Of a DNA stretch of 64,000 bases, positions 27,153-35,720 are shown piece by piece. The notes beneath the pieces were generated by a model that saw nothing but the letters and a program-made list of their open reading frames with translations, was not told where the DNA came from and searched no databases. The DNA comes from Thermoplasmata archaeon. GTDB lineage: Archaea > Thermoplasmatota > Thermoplasmata > Lutacidiplasmatales > UBA184. Where the stretch lies: the NCBI GenBank assembly GCA_022750435.1, contig JAKIVS010000003.1, positions 58,717 through 122,716 of the forward strand, read 5' to 3'. Within the stretch, counting starts at the first letter, position 1. Every line of letters starts with the position of its first letter. The position numbers were made by a program, and so were the translations under genes.

Positions 27153-28635
27153 CCTTCCCTCCCTCCGTCCGACCGCGGGCCTTGTCTCCGTGCCGCACCA
27201 GGCGCTCGAGCTCCGCCCGGTCAGCCGGCGCGCCCGCCTGGTAGATCGCCTTGAGGAACACCTCGAGCAGCTGCGTCGACGCCTCGCGCTTCCCGCGGAC
27301 CATCTCCCCCCGGAGCGCCGCGACGAGCAGCCGGTCGACCTCGTGGTCCTGGGCCTCCTGCTCGACCGATCGGACCCCCGCGAGATACTCCGCGATGTCG
27401 CGGACCGGCGGGAAGGCGCCCTTCAGCGAGCCGAGCTCCACGTGGGGATCCCACCGGCGCTTCGTCTTCGCCACCTGGGCGACGCTCCCGTCGGGCTGGA
27501 GCTGCGGCGACGTCGTCGCCTCGAGTCGCCAGAAGCGGAACCGGTGCCGGGTGCGGACGAGCCCCCTCCGCGCGTCGAACCAGAAGGCGACGTCGACGTC
27601 GGCGTCGTACCACGGCGGGAGCGGGCAGGTGACAGGGAGTCCCGCCGGCTCGAGCTTGAGCTCGAGGCCTCCCGACTGGACCACGTCCATCTGGACCTCG
27701 GGCAGCGGAACGCCGAAGAGCACGTAGATCGCCTCGCGCCACGTCTCCGGAGCGCAGCGGAGTCCCTCGCGGTTCCGGACGACCGGGACGATCGCCGCCG
27801 GCATGATCGCCTCGGTGGAACTCCGCGCTCGGAACCCCTCGAAAAGTCCCCACTGGAAGTTCTTGAACAGCCTCGGGAGGTACGGGAAGGCCGCGACGCC
27901 GAAGAAGAACGGGTAGGCGATCGGGGAGAGGCTGCCGAGGAACTGATTGGTCGGAACGTAGAATGCGAAGAACGACGCGACCGGGACGCCGACCCAGAGC
28001 GCCGGCCACCAGGGCGGCACCTTCGGGGGTCGGTGGATCCTCTTCGAGACCGCTCCGGCGAGCGCGATCAGGCTCACGAGGACCAGGGCGGTGACGCCCG
28101 ACTCGAGCAGCAGGACCGTGTCGAGCCCCCACGTCGAGTAGAGTCCCGCGAGCGAGCTGCCGGTCGGAGTGAGGTGCCAGAGCTCCCACGCCGCATTGCC
28201 GGCTCGGAGCTCCAGCTGCCGCGTCGACGAGCTCGCCGGGATCGCGAGCTCGACCTTCGCGACGGTTCCGGGCAGGAGGCTCACAGTGACGTTCGACCAC
28301 TGGGGGTTCAGTCGGACGCTCACCTGGATCGGGACGAGGGTCGTGTTGTTCCCGACAGTCCGGTTCACGTAGGCGGTCGCGGTCCCGGTGTCGAACTGCT
28401 CGGCCGAGATGTTCAGCGCGACCGGGATGGTCCCTGCGTCGATGATCTCCAGCTCGATCGACGTCGCGTAGAGCAGGTCCCCGTCACTCAGTGCCTCGGA
28501 GCCGATCGGCGAGCTCGAGTTTCCGACCGGGACGCCCCAGACTCCCGGCAAGATCCCTTTCCCGCCTACGACGACGTCCCCGCGCGCCGCACCCGTGGAT
28601 CCCGAGGGGGCGAGGAGGACCGCGGTCACGAGCAC
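27136..28635 (-). CDS. Membrane protein: beta ectodomain, three helices, large cytoplasmic domain
   Basis: The first canonical start is GTG 28635 (499 residues), but the frame is open upstream to CTG 28677, which overlaps the previous stop. Reading from there adds Arg residues and completes a proper signal peptide, so a CTG start is possible. After an N-terminal beta domain with sequons (to about 165), three hydrophobic helices follow (about 170-198, 207-227, 233-256). A 240-residue Arg/Glu-rich C-terminal part, likely cytoplasmic, comes next. This layout, outside domain plus multi-pass core plus inner domain, fits a structural or channel protein of the membrane module. No family was recognised. 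Confidence 0.7.
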   Translation of the reverse strand: MLVTAVLLAPSGSTGAARGDVVVGGKGILPGVWGVPVGNSSSPIGSEALSDGDLLYATSIELEIIDAGTIPVALNISAEQFDTGTATAYVNRTVGNNTTLVPIQVSVRLNPQWSNVTVSLLPGTVAKVELAIPASSSTRQLELRAGNAAWELWHLTPTGSSLAGLYSTWGLDTVLLLESGVTALVLVSLIALAGAVSKRIHRPPKVPPWWPALWVGVPVASFFAFYVPTNQFLGSLSPIAYPFFFGVAAFPYLPRLFKNFQWGLFEGFRARSSTEAIMPAAIVPVVRNREGLRCAPETWREAIYVLFGVPLPEVQMDVVQSGGLELKLEPAGLPVTCPLPPWYDADVDVAFWFDARRGLVRTRHRFRFWRLEATTSPQLQPDGSVAQVAKTKRRWDPHVELGSLKGAFPPVRDIAEYLAGVRSVEQEAQDHEVDRLLVAALRGEMVRGKREASTQLLEVFLKAIYQAGAPADRAELERLVRHGDKARGRTEGGKDAAKD

Positions 28636-28673
28636 CAGGACCAGGACGAGCCGAGGGAGGAGCCGGGGCCGCG

Positions 28674-29063
28674 TCAGGACGCCCGCTGGCGCCCACTATG
28701 ACTGTGGGCGCGGCGCCCGCGGCGGCAGTTGCCGTCGCAGGGCCCGCGGTGGTGGCCCCGACCGTGCGAATGGGGGTGACTGCGAACCTCGGCGTTGTGG
28801 GGGCGGACCTTGAACCGCGTCCCGCGGTCGGAAAAGGCGATGTGTCCCTTGACCCGCTCCTCCTTCTCGCCGTTCGGGTTCATCGCGGCCTGCTCGTGGG
28901 CGACCTTGTTCACCGAGCCGCCGTAGACCCGCTCCGCGCGCTCCTTCGCGGCCTCGGGGGACATCCCCGCCTTCTCGAACTCATGCTCGTAGTCCGTCTC
29001 GATCCGGCGCTTGGCCTTCTTCCCCTCCTCGCCCCGGTAGAGCGACCCGTTCTCGTCGGTCAC
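28674..29063 (-). CDS. Small charged protein with His/Arg-rich tail
   Basis: GTG 29063 gives 129 residues. The N-terminal 95 residues are charged and helical (KKAKRRIETDYEHEFEKAG), with an A-A-K-E-R-A-E-R helix. The last 35 residues are rich in His, Arg, Gly and Ser with two Cys, suggesting metal or nucleic-acid binding. It lies between a two-helix membrane protein and the multi-pass protein in the same operon. Unknown family. Confidence 0.55.
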   Translation of the reverse strand: MTDENGSLYRGEEGKKAKRRIETDYEHEFEKAGMSPEAAKERAERVYGGSVNKVAHEQAAMNPNGEKEERVKGHIAFSDRGTRFKVRPHNAEVRSHPHSHGRGHHRGPCDGNCRRGRRAHSHSGRQRAS

Positions 29064-29066
29064 GCT

Positions 29067-29282
29067 CTACCCTCGGCCGCGGCGTTCGTGGAAGAGCCCG
29101 ATCCCGATCAGCGTGACCCCGAATGCCCCCGACAGGGGAGCGAGCACGGACTCCCAGGAACCGGGGGTTGTGACCCCGAAGGGTTGGAGGAGGAGGACGC
29201 CGAAGACCAGGACGGCGATGATCAGGAAGACGACGCCGAGACCGTAGAAGATGTCCTTCCACCCGGTCGTTCGAGCGGCCAT
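29067..29282 (-). CDS. Small two-helix membrane protein of the surface/virion module
   Basis: This 71-residue protein has helices at about 12-33 and 46-63, joined by a short outer loop, and ends in H-E-R-R-G-R-G. It forms a pair with the three-helix protein immediately upstream. Small multi-pass proteins next to the spike gene resemble, by position and size only, the matrix-like membrane proteins of pleomorphic archaeal viruses. Confidence 0.65.
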   Translation of the reverse strand: MAARTTGWKDIFYGLGVVFLIIAVLVFGVLLLQPFGVTTPGSWESVLAPLSGAFGVTLIGIGLFHERRGRG

Positions 29283-29288
29283 TAGATC

Positions 29289-29555
29289 TCAGCGGCTCGG
29301 GCCCGCGAGGAGGGCGACGACCAGGAACACGAGGCCGACGACCGTGACGAACCAGCCGAACTGGCCCCAGCCGAGGAACACCAGGAACAGCCCGACGAAG
29401 AACACCAGCGCGAAGAGCGCCGCGAGTCCGTAGTGCTCCCCCGCGCGCTGCGAGGCGGCCTTCGCGATCCCGAGGATCGAGAAGACGATGACCGCCGCGA
29501 GGATGAGCAGGCTGTAGTTCCCGACGAGCGTCCAGACGTCCCCGAGGAGCGACAC
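29289..29555 (-). CDS. Small three-helix membrane protein of the surface/virion module
   Basis: GTG 29555 lies 2 nt from the stop codon of the big glycoprotein gene. The 88 residues make three hydrophobic helices (about 12-32, 43-63, 66-85). Directly downstream of the largest spike-like gene, it is the best candidate for an abundant membrane structural protein of the element. No family was recognised. Confidence 0.65.
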   Translation of the reverse strand: MSLLGDVWTLVGNYSLLILAAVIVFSILGIAKAASQRAGEHYGLAALFALVFFVGLFLVFLGWGQFGWFVTVVGLVFLVVALLAGPSR

Positions 29556-29556
29556 A

Positions 29557-32016
29557 TCAGGCGCTCCCCGAGCCTCCGCCGCTGCGCCGCGCGCGCCCAG
29601 ACGAGAGGAGCGCGTAGACGGCGTAGGCGGTCACGACGACAATGACCACCACGATCAACGCGACGATGGCGTCTGCGGCGCCGAGCGGGATGTGCAGCAG
29701 GTTCGAGAGCCAGTTCGCGAACGCCGTGAAGGGGTCCCCGATCGAGAACGCCGCTCCGCCCGTGCTGTTGTTGGGGGTCGGGCAGGCCGCGGTCGTGGAC
29801 GTCCCCGCGTTGCAGGTGATGTTCGCTGCGGTCCAATTGACCGTCTGGAGGGTGATCGTGCACTCTCCCGTCTGGGCGTTCACGTCGCTGCAGCTCGTCA
29901 GGTAGAGCGCGTCGCTGCAGCTGAGCGTGGCCGTGTTGGCCGGGGTGCACTCCGTCGACGGTGTCGTCGCGCAGCCCGGATCGCTCGGGTGCGCCGCGCA
30001 GTCGTTCCCGCTCGCGTTCGAGCAGACGCTCGCCTTCGACGCGTTCGGGCCGCAGAGGACCTGGCCCGTGACCGCCGCGCCGTAACCCGACAGGTGCTCG
30101 AGTGAGTCGACCGTGGGACAGCTCGAGTTCCCCTCAGACTTCGCCGTGGAGCACGTGGCGTTCGTCTGGGTGAAGACGTCGATCGGGTCGTTCTTCGGGA
30201 TGACGTAGATATGCTTGAGCGGGATCGACAGCGAGAGGATCTCCGGCTCGAGGAGCATCGTCGCCTGAGTCACCGCCCACGTGGTCGGCTTCGAGAAGTT
30301 CTCCGACGGATACTCCGTCGTGTTGGCGACGTAGACGTCCCCCGCGGCGTAGGCGTCGGCGTCGCCCCACGTGAAGTTTCCAGCTCCGGGCGGGACCGAG
30401 TGCGACCGGTAGTCGGTCGAATTGAAGAACTGCGAGAGTCCGTTCAGGTAGGCCTCGTACATCGAGGCGATCTGCCCCGACGTCAGGGTCCCGAGGTTGA
30501 GGTTCTCGGGGATCCCCATCCATGGCTCGGGGAGCTCGCTGCAAACCGCCGCCTCTTGAGGCGAGCCGTTGCAACCGAGCTCCTTGAGGTAGGACCAGTA
30601 GATCTGCGCGTTGTTCTCTGCGTTGACCTCCATCGTGGTGATGTCGGACACGAGCGCGTTCCAGCTGCCGGAGCCGGTGAGCGTCTGGTAGTGGTAGGTC
30701 GAGTGCGACCCGCCGAACGACCAGGCGAAGTACATCGAGCCGCCCTCCTCGCTGCCCGCGTAGGCGTACCGCGCCGCGTCCCCCGACGTCGCGGAAGGGC
30801 CGAATCCGTGGAGGAAGACAGTACCACCCGAAGGCGCGGTGAAGGCGATGATCTCGTAGAGACCGGGCGGGAGCCCCGTCGAGTATTCCCCGCAGCCCTG
30901 GGTGTTGGTGACGTTGACGTAGCTGCGTCCCGGCGCCGCGATGGTGAGCGGCCCGTAGAACTCGACGCGGCCACCGCTCGCGACCGTGCACGAGGTAGGC
31001 CCGGTGATGACGACGGATGAGTTCCCGTCGGCCCAAACGTCGGTGCTGGTGGGGCTCGAAGCGTAGCCGAGGCCGTCGAGCACGCCGAGGGATCCGCCGC
31101 TGGCGGGACCGGTGTAACCGCTCGAGCCCGTCACTGCACCGGTCGGGCAGAAGTTCGTCGACGCAGCGGCCCCGACGGGGCTCGGGCCGACGTAGGTCAT
31201 CGAGTAGATCCCGTCGTAGGCGCAATAGATGTTGAGGTTCTGCTGGCCGATCTCGTCCGCCTGGGCGAGCTCGGCGGCGAGCATGGTCGTGAGCTGCGCG
31301 AGCACGCCGCCCTGGGCGAGGGCGACCTCGGCGGAGAACGTCGCGTTGGCGAGCTGGAGCGTCGCAGCGCTGTCGGCGAGCCGGTACCAGTAGTCCGACG
31401 TCAGGTTGAACAGCTGGAGGCTGTTCGAGAGGTCGTTCTGTGTGATGTTCATCTCGTTGTTCTCGGAGGCCGCGAGCGCGTCGAGCAGCGTCGCGGGGTT
31501 CGTCGCTCCCGAGTTCGAGTTCGAGTCGCCGAAGTACGCGTAGGCGAGCGCGGCGCCGATCGCGCCAATCGCCGCTCCTGGGATGCAGCCGATTCCCGCC
31601 CCCCAGATGGTCGACGCAGCGCCGATGACGCAGCCGGTGACCGCTCCCGCTCCGATGATCCCCCAGTTACAGCCGTTCCCCGGGAGGAGCCCGAAGGCGC
31701 AGCCGTCGGTCGTGAGCCCTGGATCCTGGGCGAGGACCGCCTTCTGCTGCGAAGCGTCGAGCCCCGACCAGATCCGGACGATCCCCGAGGGACCGAGGTC
31801 CTCGAGCAGGACGTTCGCCTGGGCCCGCTGCCACGGGGAGATCGGTGCGGCGGCGATCTCGGCTCGGGCGGAGGCGAGGACAGATACGGAGCTCGAGCTC
31901 GCGGCAGAGCTCACGGCCACGGTGGCGCCGGAGAGGACGACGTTCGCCGGCAGAGCGAAGACGAGGGCGAGCGCCAGCGCAGCGAGCGCCGGCGCCCAGG
32001 AGCGGGGGCGTCGCAT
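29557..32016 (-). CDS. Large secreted glycoprotein with internal Gly/Ala-rich hydrophobic stretch (spike/fusion candidate)
   Basis: The 819-residue product has a signal peptide (1-34) and a Gly/Ala/Ile-rich hydrophobic stretch at 119-162 flanked and punctuated by Cys (106, 116, 129, 144). A long helical region with heptad-like spacing follows (175-262). A Cys- and sequon-rich beta ectodomain comes next, with Cys pairs crowded between about 640 and 760. It ends with one C-terminal transmembrane helix (about 780-803) and a basic tail. This order, signal, buried hydrophobic segment, coiled coil, ectodomain, anchor, is that of class I viral fusion proteins, although no homology was recognised. 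It could equally be an adhesin or an effector delivered to other cells. Confidence 0.7.
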   Translation of the reverse strand: MRRPRSWAPALAALALALVFALPANVVLSGATVAVSSAASSSSVSVLASARAEIAAAPISPWQRAQANVLLEDLGPSGIVRIWSGLDASQQKAVLAQDPGLTTDGCAFGLLPGNGCNWGIIGAGAVTGCVIGAASTIWGAGIGCIPGAAIGAIGAALAYAYFGDSNSNSGATNPATLLDALAASENNEMNITQNDLSNSLQLFNLTSDYWYRLADSAATLQLANATFSAEVALAQGGVLAQLTTMLAAELAQADEIGQQNLNIYCAYDGIYSMTYVGPSPVGAAASTNFCPTGAVTGSSGYTGPASGGSLGVLDGLGYASSPTSTDVWADGNSSVVITGPTSCTVASGGRVEFYGPLTIAAPGRSYVNVTNTQGCGEYSTGLPPGLYEIIAFTAPSGGTVFLHGFGPSATSGDAARYAYAGSEEGGSMYFAWSFGGSHSTYHYQTLTGSGSWNALVSDITTMEVNAENNAQIYWSYLKELGCNGSPQEAAVCSELPEPWMGIPENLNLGTLTSGQIASMYEAYLNGLSQFFNSTDYRSHSVPPGAGNFTWGDADAYAAGDVYVANTTEYPSENFSKPTTWAVTQATMLLEPEILSLSIPLKHIYVIPKNDPIDVFTQTNATCSTAKSEGNSSCPTVDSLEHLSGYGAAVTGQVLCGPNASKASVCSNASGNDCAAHPSDPGCATTPSTECTPANTATLSCSDALYLTSCSDVNAQTGECTITLQTVNWTAANITCNAGTSTTAACPTPNNSTGGAAFSIGDPFTAFANWLSNLLHIPLGAADAIVALIVVVIVVVTAYAVYALLSSGRARRSGGGSGSA

Positions 32017-32065
32017 CGGCGGGGTCCTCCGGTGAGTTCCTCCGACTGTTCCTCGCGTCGGCTCC

Positions 32066-33091
32066 CTACTTGCTGCCTCGGCGGCGGCCCCAGCGGTCGG
32101 AGACGACGTAGACCACCACGACCAGGACGACGACGAGCGACAGGATCCACCACGCGTTGTCGACGAGCCATGTCCAATCGGGACCGAGGCCGTTGACGAA
32201 CGCGGCGAGGCCGCTCGTCGTGGTCGCGTTCGTCTCGGTGTAGACGACCGTCCAGTTCCGGTACCCGGTAGCGAGGGTCGCGTACAGATGGAACTTCGTG
32301 TAGGTCGACGTGTTGGCGATCGGCAACGCGGTCGACGCGGAGGTGAACTCCCAGTTCGGAGTCGCGCACGTCTGGTCGCCCGAGGCGCCGGTGCAGCTCT
32401 GGGCCCCGGTGACGTTCTTCGGGAAGACGAGCCAGAACGACTCGTTCGTCCACACCTTGAACGTCAGCGCGCCGCCCGCGGGCAGCGTCAGGGACGAGTT
32501 CACGACCACGACGGCGTTACCGGGCGTCGAGTAGTTCACGAACGTCGCGTGGGAGGCGGCGCCGAGGGTCGGGAAGGAGAACGTGTACTGGGCGTAGCTG
32601 AACAGCACGAAGTTCGTCCAGTAGGCGTGGCCCCCGCAGGCCTCGAACGAGTGGAGGGCGCCGGCGCCCTTCACTGCGTCAGCGGTCGCACCGGAGGCGG
32701 TCCCGTTGAGCGTCGCGGTGACGTTGACGAACTGGACGTACTGGAACGGAGCGGTGACGGTCGTGGTGAGGTTGATCACCGAGACCCAACGACACGATGA
32801 GGCGACGACGGTCGCGACGTAGGGGAGAGCGTGGAGCGTGGTCGTGTTGTTGAACGCGACGTACTCACCGACGTAGGTCCCCGCTGACTGGGAGCGGTTC
32901 AGGTAGATCGCGGTCGTCGCGATCGTCGACGGCGTGAGGTGCGCGTTTGGAGCGCCTCCCCGGGTGGCCGCGGCGGGAACCGCGCCCGGGATCCCCGAGA
33001 GGACCAGGAGGGCGAGGACCGCGATTACCGTCGCGGCCGCGGTGATCGTCCAGACTCGAGCGCGCCCCTTCGTCTCCGCCCCTCGCTGCAT
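32066..33091 (-). CDS. Secreted, C-terminally anchored glycoprotein, first gene of the membrane operon
   Basis: The 341-residue product has a basic N-terminus and hydrophobic signal (residues 13-38), about ten N-x-S/T sequons and a beta-rich ectodomain with three Cys pairs. A C-terminal transmembrane helix (W-W-I-L-S-L-V-V-V-L and on) ends in R-W-G-R-R-R. It leads the ten-gene minus-strand series. The ATG 33091 is preceded by a hairpin and TATA-like region. Probable virion or surface protein; unknown family. Confidence 0.7.
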   Translation of the reverse strand: MQRGAETKGRARVWTITAAATVIAVLALLVLSGIPGAVPAAATRGGAPNAHLTPSTIATTAIYLNRSQSAGTYVGEYVAFNNTTTLHALPYVATVVASSCRWVSVINLTTTVTAPFQYVQFVNVTATLNGTASGATADAVKGAGALHSFEACGGHAYWTNFVLFSYAQYTFSFPTLGAASHATFVNYSTPGNAVVVVNSSLTLPAGGALTFKVWTNESFWLVFPKNVTGAQSCTGASGDQTCATPNWEFTSASTALPIANTSTYTKFHLYATLATGYRNWTVVYTETNATTTSGLAAFVNGLGPDWTWLVDNAWWILSLVVVLVVVVYVVSDRWGRRRGSK

Positions 33092-33125
33092 TTCCCGTCA
33101 GGCGGGTCGGGCGGGCGGGGACCTT

Positions 33126-33153
33126 GGGAGAGGCGTGTCCGCCCGCCTCTCCC
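33126..33153. promoter_or_regulatory. 10-bp inverted repeat upstream of the membrane operon
   Basis: GGGAGAGGCG (33126-33135) and CGCCTCTCCC (33144-33153) form a perfect stem with an 8-nt loop. It lies between a weak TATA-like AGATAAC (minus strand, about 33,157) and the ATG at 33091. It could be an operator, a leader hairpin, or the end of the glycosidase transcript. Confidence 0.45.
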
Positions 33154-33250
33154 GTTATCTGGATGAGCGAGGGTCCTACTTGGCTCCTCTCGCGGTGGAA
33201 ACTACCTTTTTCCACACCCCTCAACGCTCTCCCGGACACGCCGGTTTCCG

Positions 33251-33286
33251 GTGGGTACCCAACCGTCGGAGCAGTGGGTACCCAAC
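33251..33286. repeat. Pair of 13-bp direct repeats with palindromic core
   Basis: GTGGGTACCCAAC occurs at 33251-33263 and 33274-33286, start to start 23 bp. Each contains the palindrome TGGGTACCCA. The two copies lie on nearly the same helix face (about two turns apart), in the spacer between the glycosidase gene and the membrane operon, so they are a plausible dimeric regulator site. Confidence 0.5.
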
Positions 33287-33328
33287 AGGGGGTCCCTCAC
33301 GTTCGCCGGACCGAGGTACCTCGGACGC

Positions 33329-34762
33329 TCAGTAGTTCGCGAGGAGCAGGAGAGACTGCGGTGGAAGGTCGTACGCGGATGGCAGCGAGCTCGACTCCAC
33401 GACCGACGGAGCCGCGGATCCGTTCGTCCAGGAGATCTCGGTCCCCACGACCCCGGACGGGAAGGCTGGGCTCGGGTCGAGGTCGACCGTGCGAGTGAGG
33501 TTCGCGTTGGCTACGAGTAGCCATTCCCTCGAGCCGTTCGTCACTTCGACGGACCAGACTCCGGTCACCGACGTTTGCACCGTCTCGGGTCGCACGGTCC
33601 CGAGCACGGTCTTCGCGAACACGGTGTCGTACAGGATCCCGACATCGGTCGGCTCGTTCGTCGTCACGTTGAACAGGGAGAATGGATCGAAGTCGAGTGC
33701 GAAGTAGGTCCAGTCGGAGACGTTCGTTCGAAGTGCTTGGGTGAGCGATGCGGCGGTGAAGATCACGTTCGGGAACTCGTCGAGGTACGTGGTCCATGTG
33801 GAGTTCGACGTCCCCCCGTTGTACTCGCCGATGGAGATGGGGAGCGCGCTGCAGTTCGAGCAATACTTGTCCGTCGAGTTCCGGACCTCGGCGTACGTCT
33901 CCGGGATGGATGTCGAGCCGTTGAGCAGCGAGTAGAACTCGGAGAGCGTAGGGTGGGCGGGGCCACCGGTACCGCCGGGGTACGTGTGGTAGGCGACCCA
34001 GGAGATCAGACTCCCGTCGATCCGGGTGACGTTCTGGAGGAACGACGGGTTGACGCCGGAGTTCTCGATCCCGACGAAGCGCGCGAAGGGATCCACGCCC
34101 CGGATCGCCTCGATTGCGTTCCGTACGTCGACGGCGTACGCGACCGCCGTCGGCGCGTTGTGGTCGCTCGGCTGCCAGCTCGCCCAGGGCTCGTCGTAGT
34201 GGATCCAGTCCGACGGTTCGTTGCCAATCGCCCAGTAGTCCGGGTAGAGGCCGATCGTCCCCTCGAGGTACGCGACGTCGCTCGAATCGATCCCGCTGTT
34301 GTTGTTCTCGCCCGGGAGCTGCACGATCGAGTGACAATGCGGTGTGAGCGAGTAGCACCAGTCCTTGAACGACGCGAGGTTCACGGCGCACGCGCCGACG
34401 TCGTCGCCCGAAGAGTTGTACGCGACGTCGAGCGTGATGTTGCAAGCGTCGGCGCCGGCCCCGACTCGGTACCAAGTGACCGGCGTAGAGCTCAGGAAGG
34501 CGCCGAGCGCCGGGTCGGAGGTGAAGCAGCTCGGGCAGCCCGGGTGCGCGGAGACGGCCCAGAAGGTCGAAGGGGTCACCGCGAGCGCCGGCCCCTCGAA
34601 CGTAACCGCCTGCCCCGCGACCGGCTCCGACGCATTCGACTGACCCGGGTCGGCGCCCCCCAGGACCTCGGGAGCCTCCAGCTGGACGAACGCGACGCTC
34701 GCGAGGTAGGCGACGACGATGACGACGATCGCTGCGATTGCGACGCCAACCCCGTTTCCCAC
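33329..34762 (-). CDS. Membrane-anchored clan GH-A-like glycoside hydrolase
   Basis: GTG 34762 gives 477 residues with an N-terminal signal anchor (7-29). The catalytic region looks like a TIM barrel of clan GH-A: the acid/base sits in Y-W-A-I-G-N-E-P (E182) and the nucleophile in P-I-S-I-G-E-Y-N (E313). The strand W-V-A-Y-H-T-Y-P lies between them. A small beta domain ends the protein (residues about 400-477). The overall pattern is closest to GH39/GH5-type enzymes, but the family and substrate cannot be fixed. In a mobile element it could act on the host's glycosylated envelope or be metabolic cargo. Confidence 0.75.
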   Translation of the reverse strand: MGNGVGVAIAAIVVIVVAYLASVAFVQLEAPEVLGGADPGQSNASEPVAGQAVTFEGPALAVTPSTFWAVSAHPGCPSCFTSDPALGAFLSSTPVTWYRVGAGADACNITLDVAYNSSGDDVGACAVNLASFKDWCYSLTPHCHSIVQLPGENNNSGIDSSDVAYLEGTIGLYPDYWAIGNEPSDWIHYDEPWASWQPSDHNAPTAVAYAVDVRNAIEAIRGVDPFARFVGIENSGVNPSFLQNVTRIDGSLISWVAYHTYPGGTGGPAHPTLSEFYSLLNGSTSIPETYAEVRNSTDKYCSNCSALPISIGEYNGGTSNSTWTTYLDEFPNVIFTAASLTQALRTNVSDWTYFALDFDPFSLFNVTTNEPTDVGILYDTVFAKTVLGTVRPETVQTSVTGVWSVEVTNGSREWLLVANANLTRTVDLDPSPAFPSGVVGTEISWTNGSAAPSVVESSSLPSAYDLPPQSLLLLANY

Positions 34763-34899
34763 CTACGCTTCCAGGCGGGCGCGAACGTCCGAGGGGCGTG
34801 GCCGCTCGCCCCTCCCGGTCGCGGGAAGGCGCGCCTTCTACTTGTCTCCTCGGGCTCGGGCCTACCGTCGGCCCGGTCGCGGCCTTCTCGTCGACCGGG

Positions 34900-34948
34900 C
34901 AGTCTTTAAGGGGCAGCCGTGGGTTGTCTCGAAAGGACCGTTTCGAGA
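34900..34948 (+). promoter_or_regulatory. TATA-like box and 8-bp hairpin upstream of the DUF5131 gene
   Basis: TCTTTAAGG near 34,902-34,910 resembles an archaeal TATA box. TCTCGAAA (34927-34934) and TTTCGAGA (34941-34948) form a perfect inverted repeat 43 nt before the ATG at 34992. The hairpin would lie in the leader or at the transcription start, a usual repressor position. Confidence 0.45.
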
Positions 34949-34991
34949 TGTTCCCGGAAGGCTTGACCACCTTGGGCTCGCAGACTGTCCA

Positions 34992-35720
34992 ATGAGCGAG
35001 ACGTCGTCGATCGAGTGGACCGACGCGACATGGAACCCGGTCACCGGCTGCACGAAGATCAGCCAAGGATGCAAGCACTGCTATGCCGCTCGGTTTGCCG
35101 AGCGCTGGCGAGGGATCCCGGGTCACCCGTACGAGGAGGGGTTCGATCTGACGCTCCGACCGGAGCGTCTGCTTCTACCGCTCGAATGGAAGGATCCCAA
35201 GCGCATCTTCGTCAATTCGATGAGCGACCTCTACCACCCAGGCGTACCGGACTCGTACGTCCGGAACGTCTTCGCCACGATGGTCAAGGCCCGATGGCAC
35301 ACGTTCCAGGTGCTCACGAAGCGCTCTGAGAGGCTCGCTCAGCTCGGGGGCTCGCTCCCTTGGCGTCGGAACATTTGGCAGGGCGTCAGCATCGAGAGCA
35401 TGGACGTCGCGCATCGCGCTGACGACCTCCGCGAGGTCCCGTCCGAAGTACGGTTCCTTTCGCTCGAGCCGCTCCTCGGTCCGCTGGACGACCTCGATAT
35501 CTCGGGAATCCAGTGGGTCATCGTCGGTGGCGAAAGCGGGCCCCACGCCCGCCCTATGAAGAAGGAATGGGTGGTCGCGTTGAGAGACCGATGCCGCCGC
35601 GAAGGCGTGCCGTTCTTCTTCAAGCAGTGGGGCGGGGTGCGTAAGCATGTCCTGGGCCGTGCCCTTGATAACCGAACGTGGGACGAGTTCCCGTCACCCA
35701 CGCCTAGCCGCGTGGGCTGA
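34992..35720 (+). CDS. DUF5131 (phage Gp37/Gp68) three-Cys-motif protein
   Basis: The 242-residue product begins S-I-E-W-T-D-A-T-W-N-P-V-T-G, the family signature, and continues with C-T-K-I-S-Q-G-C-K-H-C-Y-A, the C-x6-C-x2-C three-Cys motif that resembles radical SAM clusters. Later family segments are present (IWQGVSIE, FLSLEPLLG, IVGGESG, FFKQWG). Members occur in phages and mobile elements, usually beside TcmP; activity is unknown. Here the TcmP gene is convergent, with a 27-bp 3' overlap, instead of in tandem. Confidence 0.85.
   Translation: MSETSSIEWTDATWNPVTGCTKISQGCKHCYAARFAERWRGIPGHPYEEGFDLTLRPERLLLPLEWKDPKRIFVNSMSDLYHPGVPDSYVRNVFATMVKARWHTFQVLTKRSERLAQLGGSLPWRRNIWQGVSIESMDVAHRADDLREVPSEVRFLSLEPLLGPLDDLDISGIQWVIVGGESGPHARPMKKEWVVALRDRCRREGVPFFFKQWGGVRKHVLGRALDNRTWDEFPSPTPSRVG

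Noticed and set aside
27124..28701. Plus-strand open frame opposite the multi-pass membrane protein gene
   Set aside because: Charged low-complexity shadow; the minus-strand frame has helices and fits the operon overlaps.
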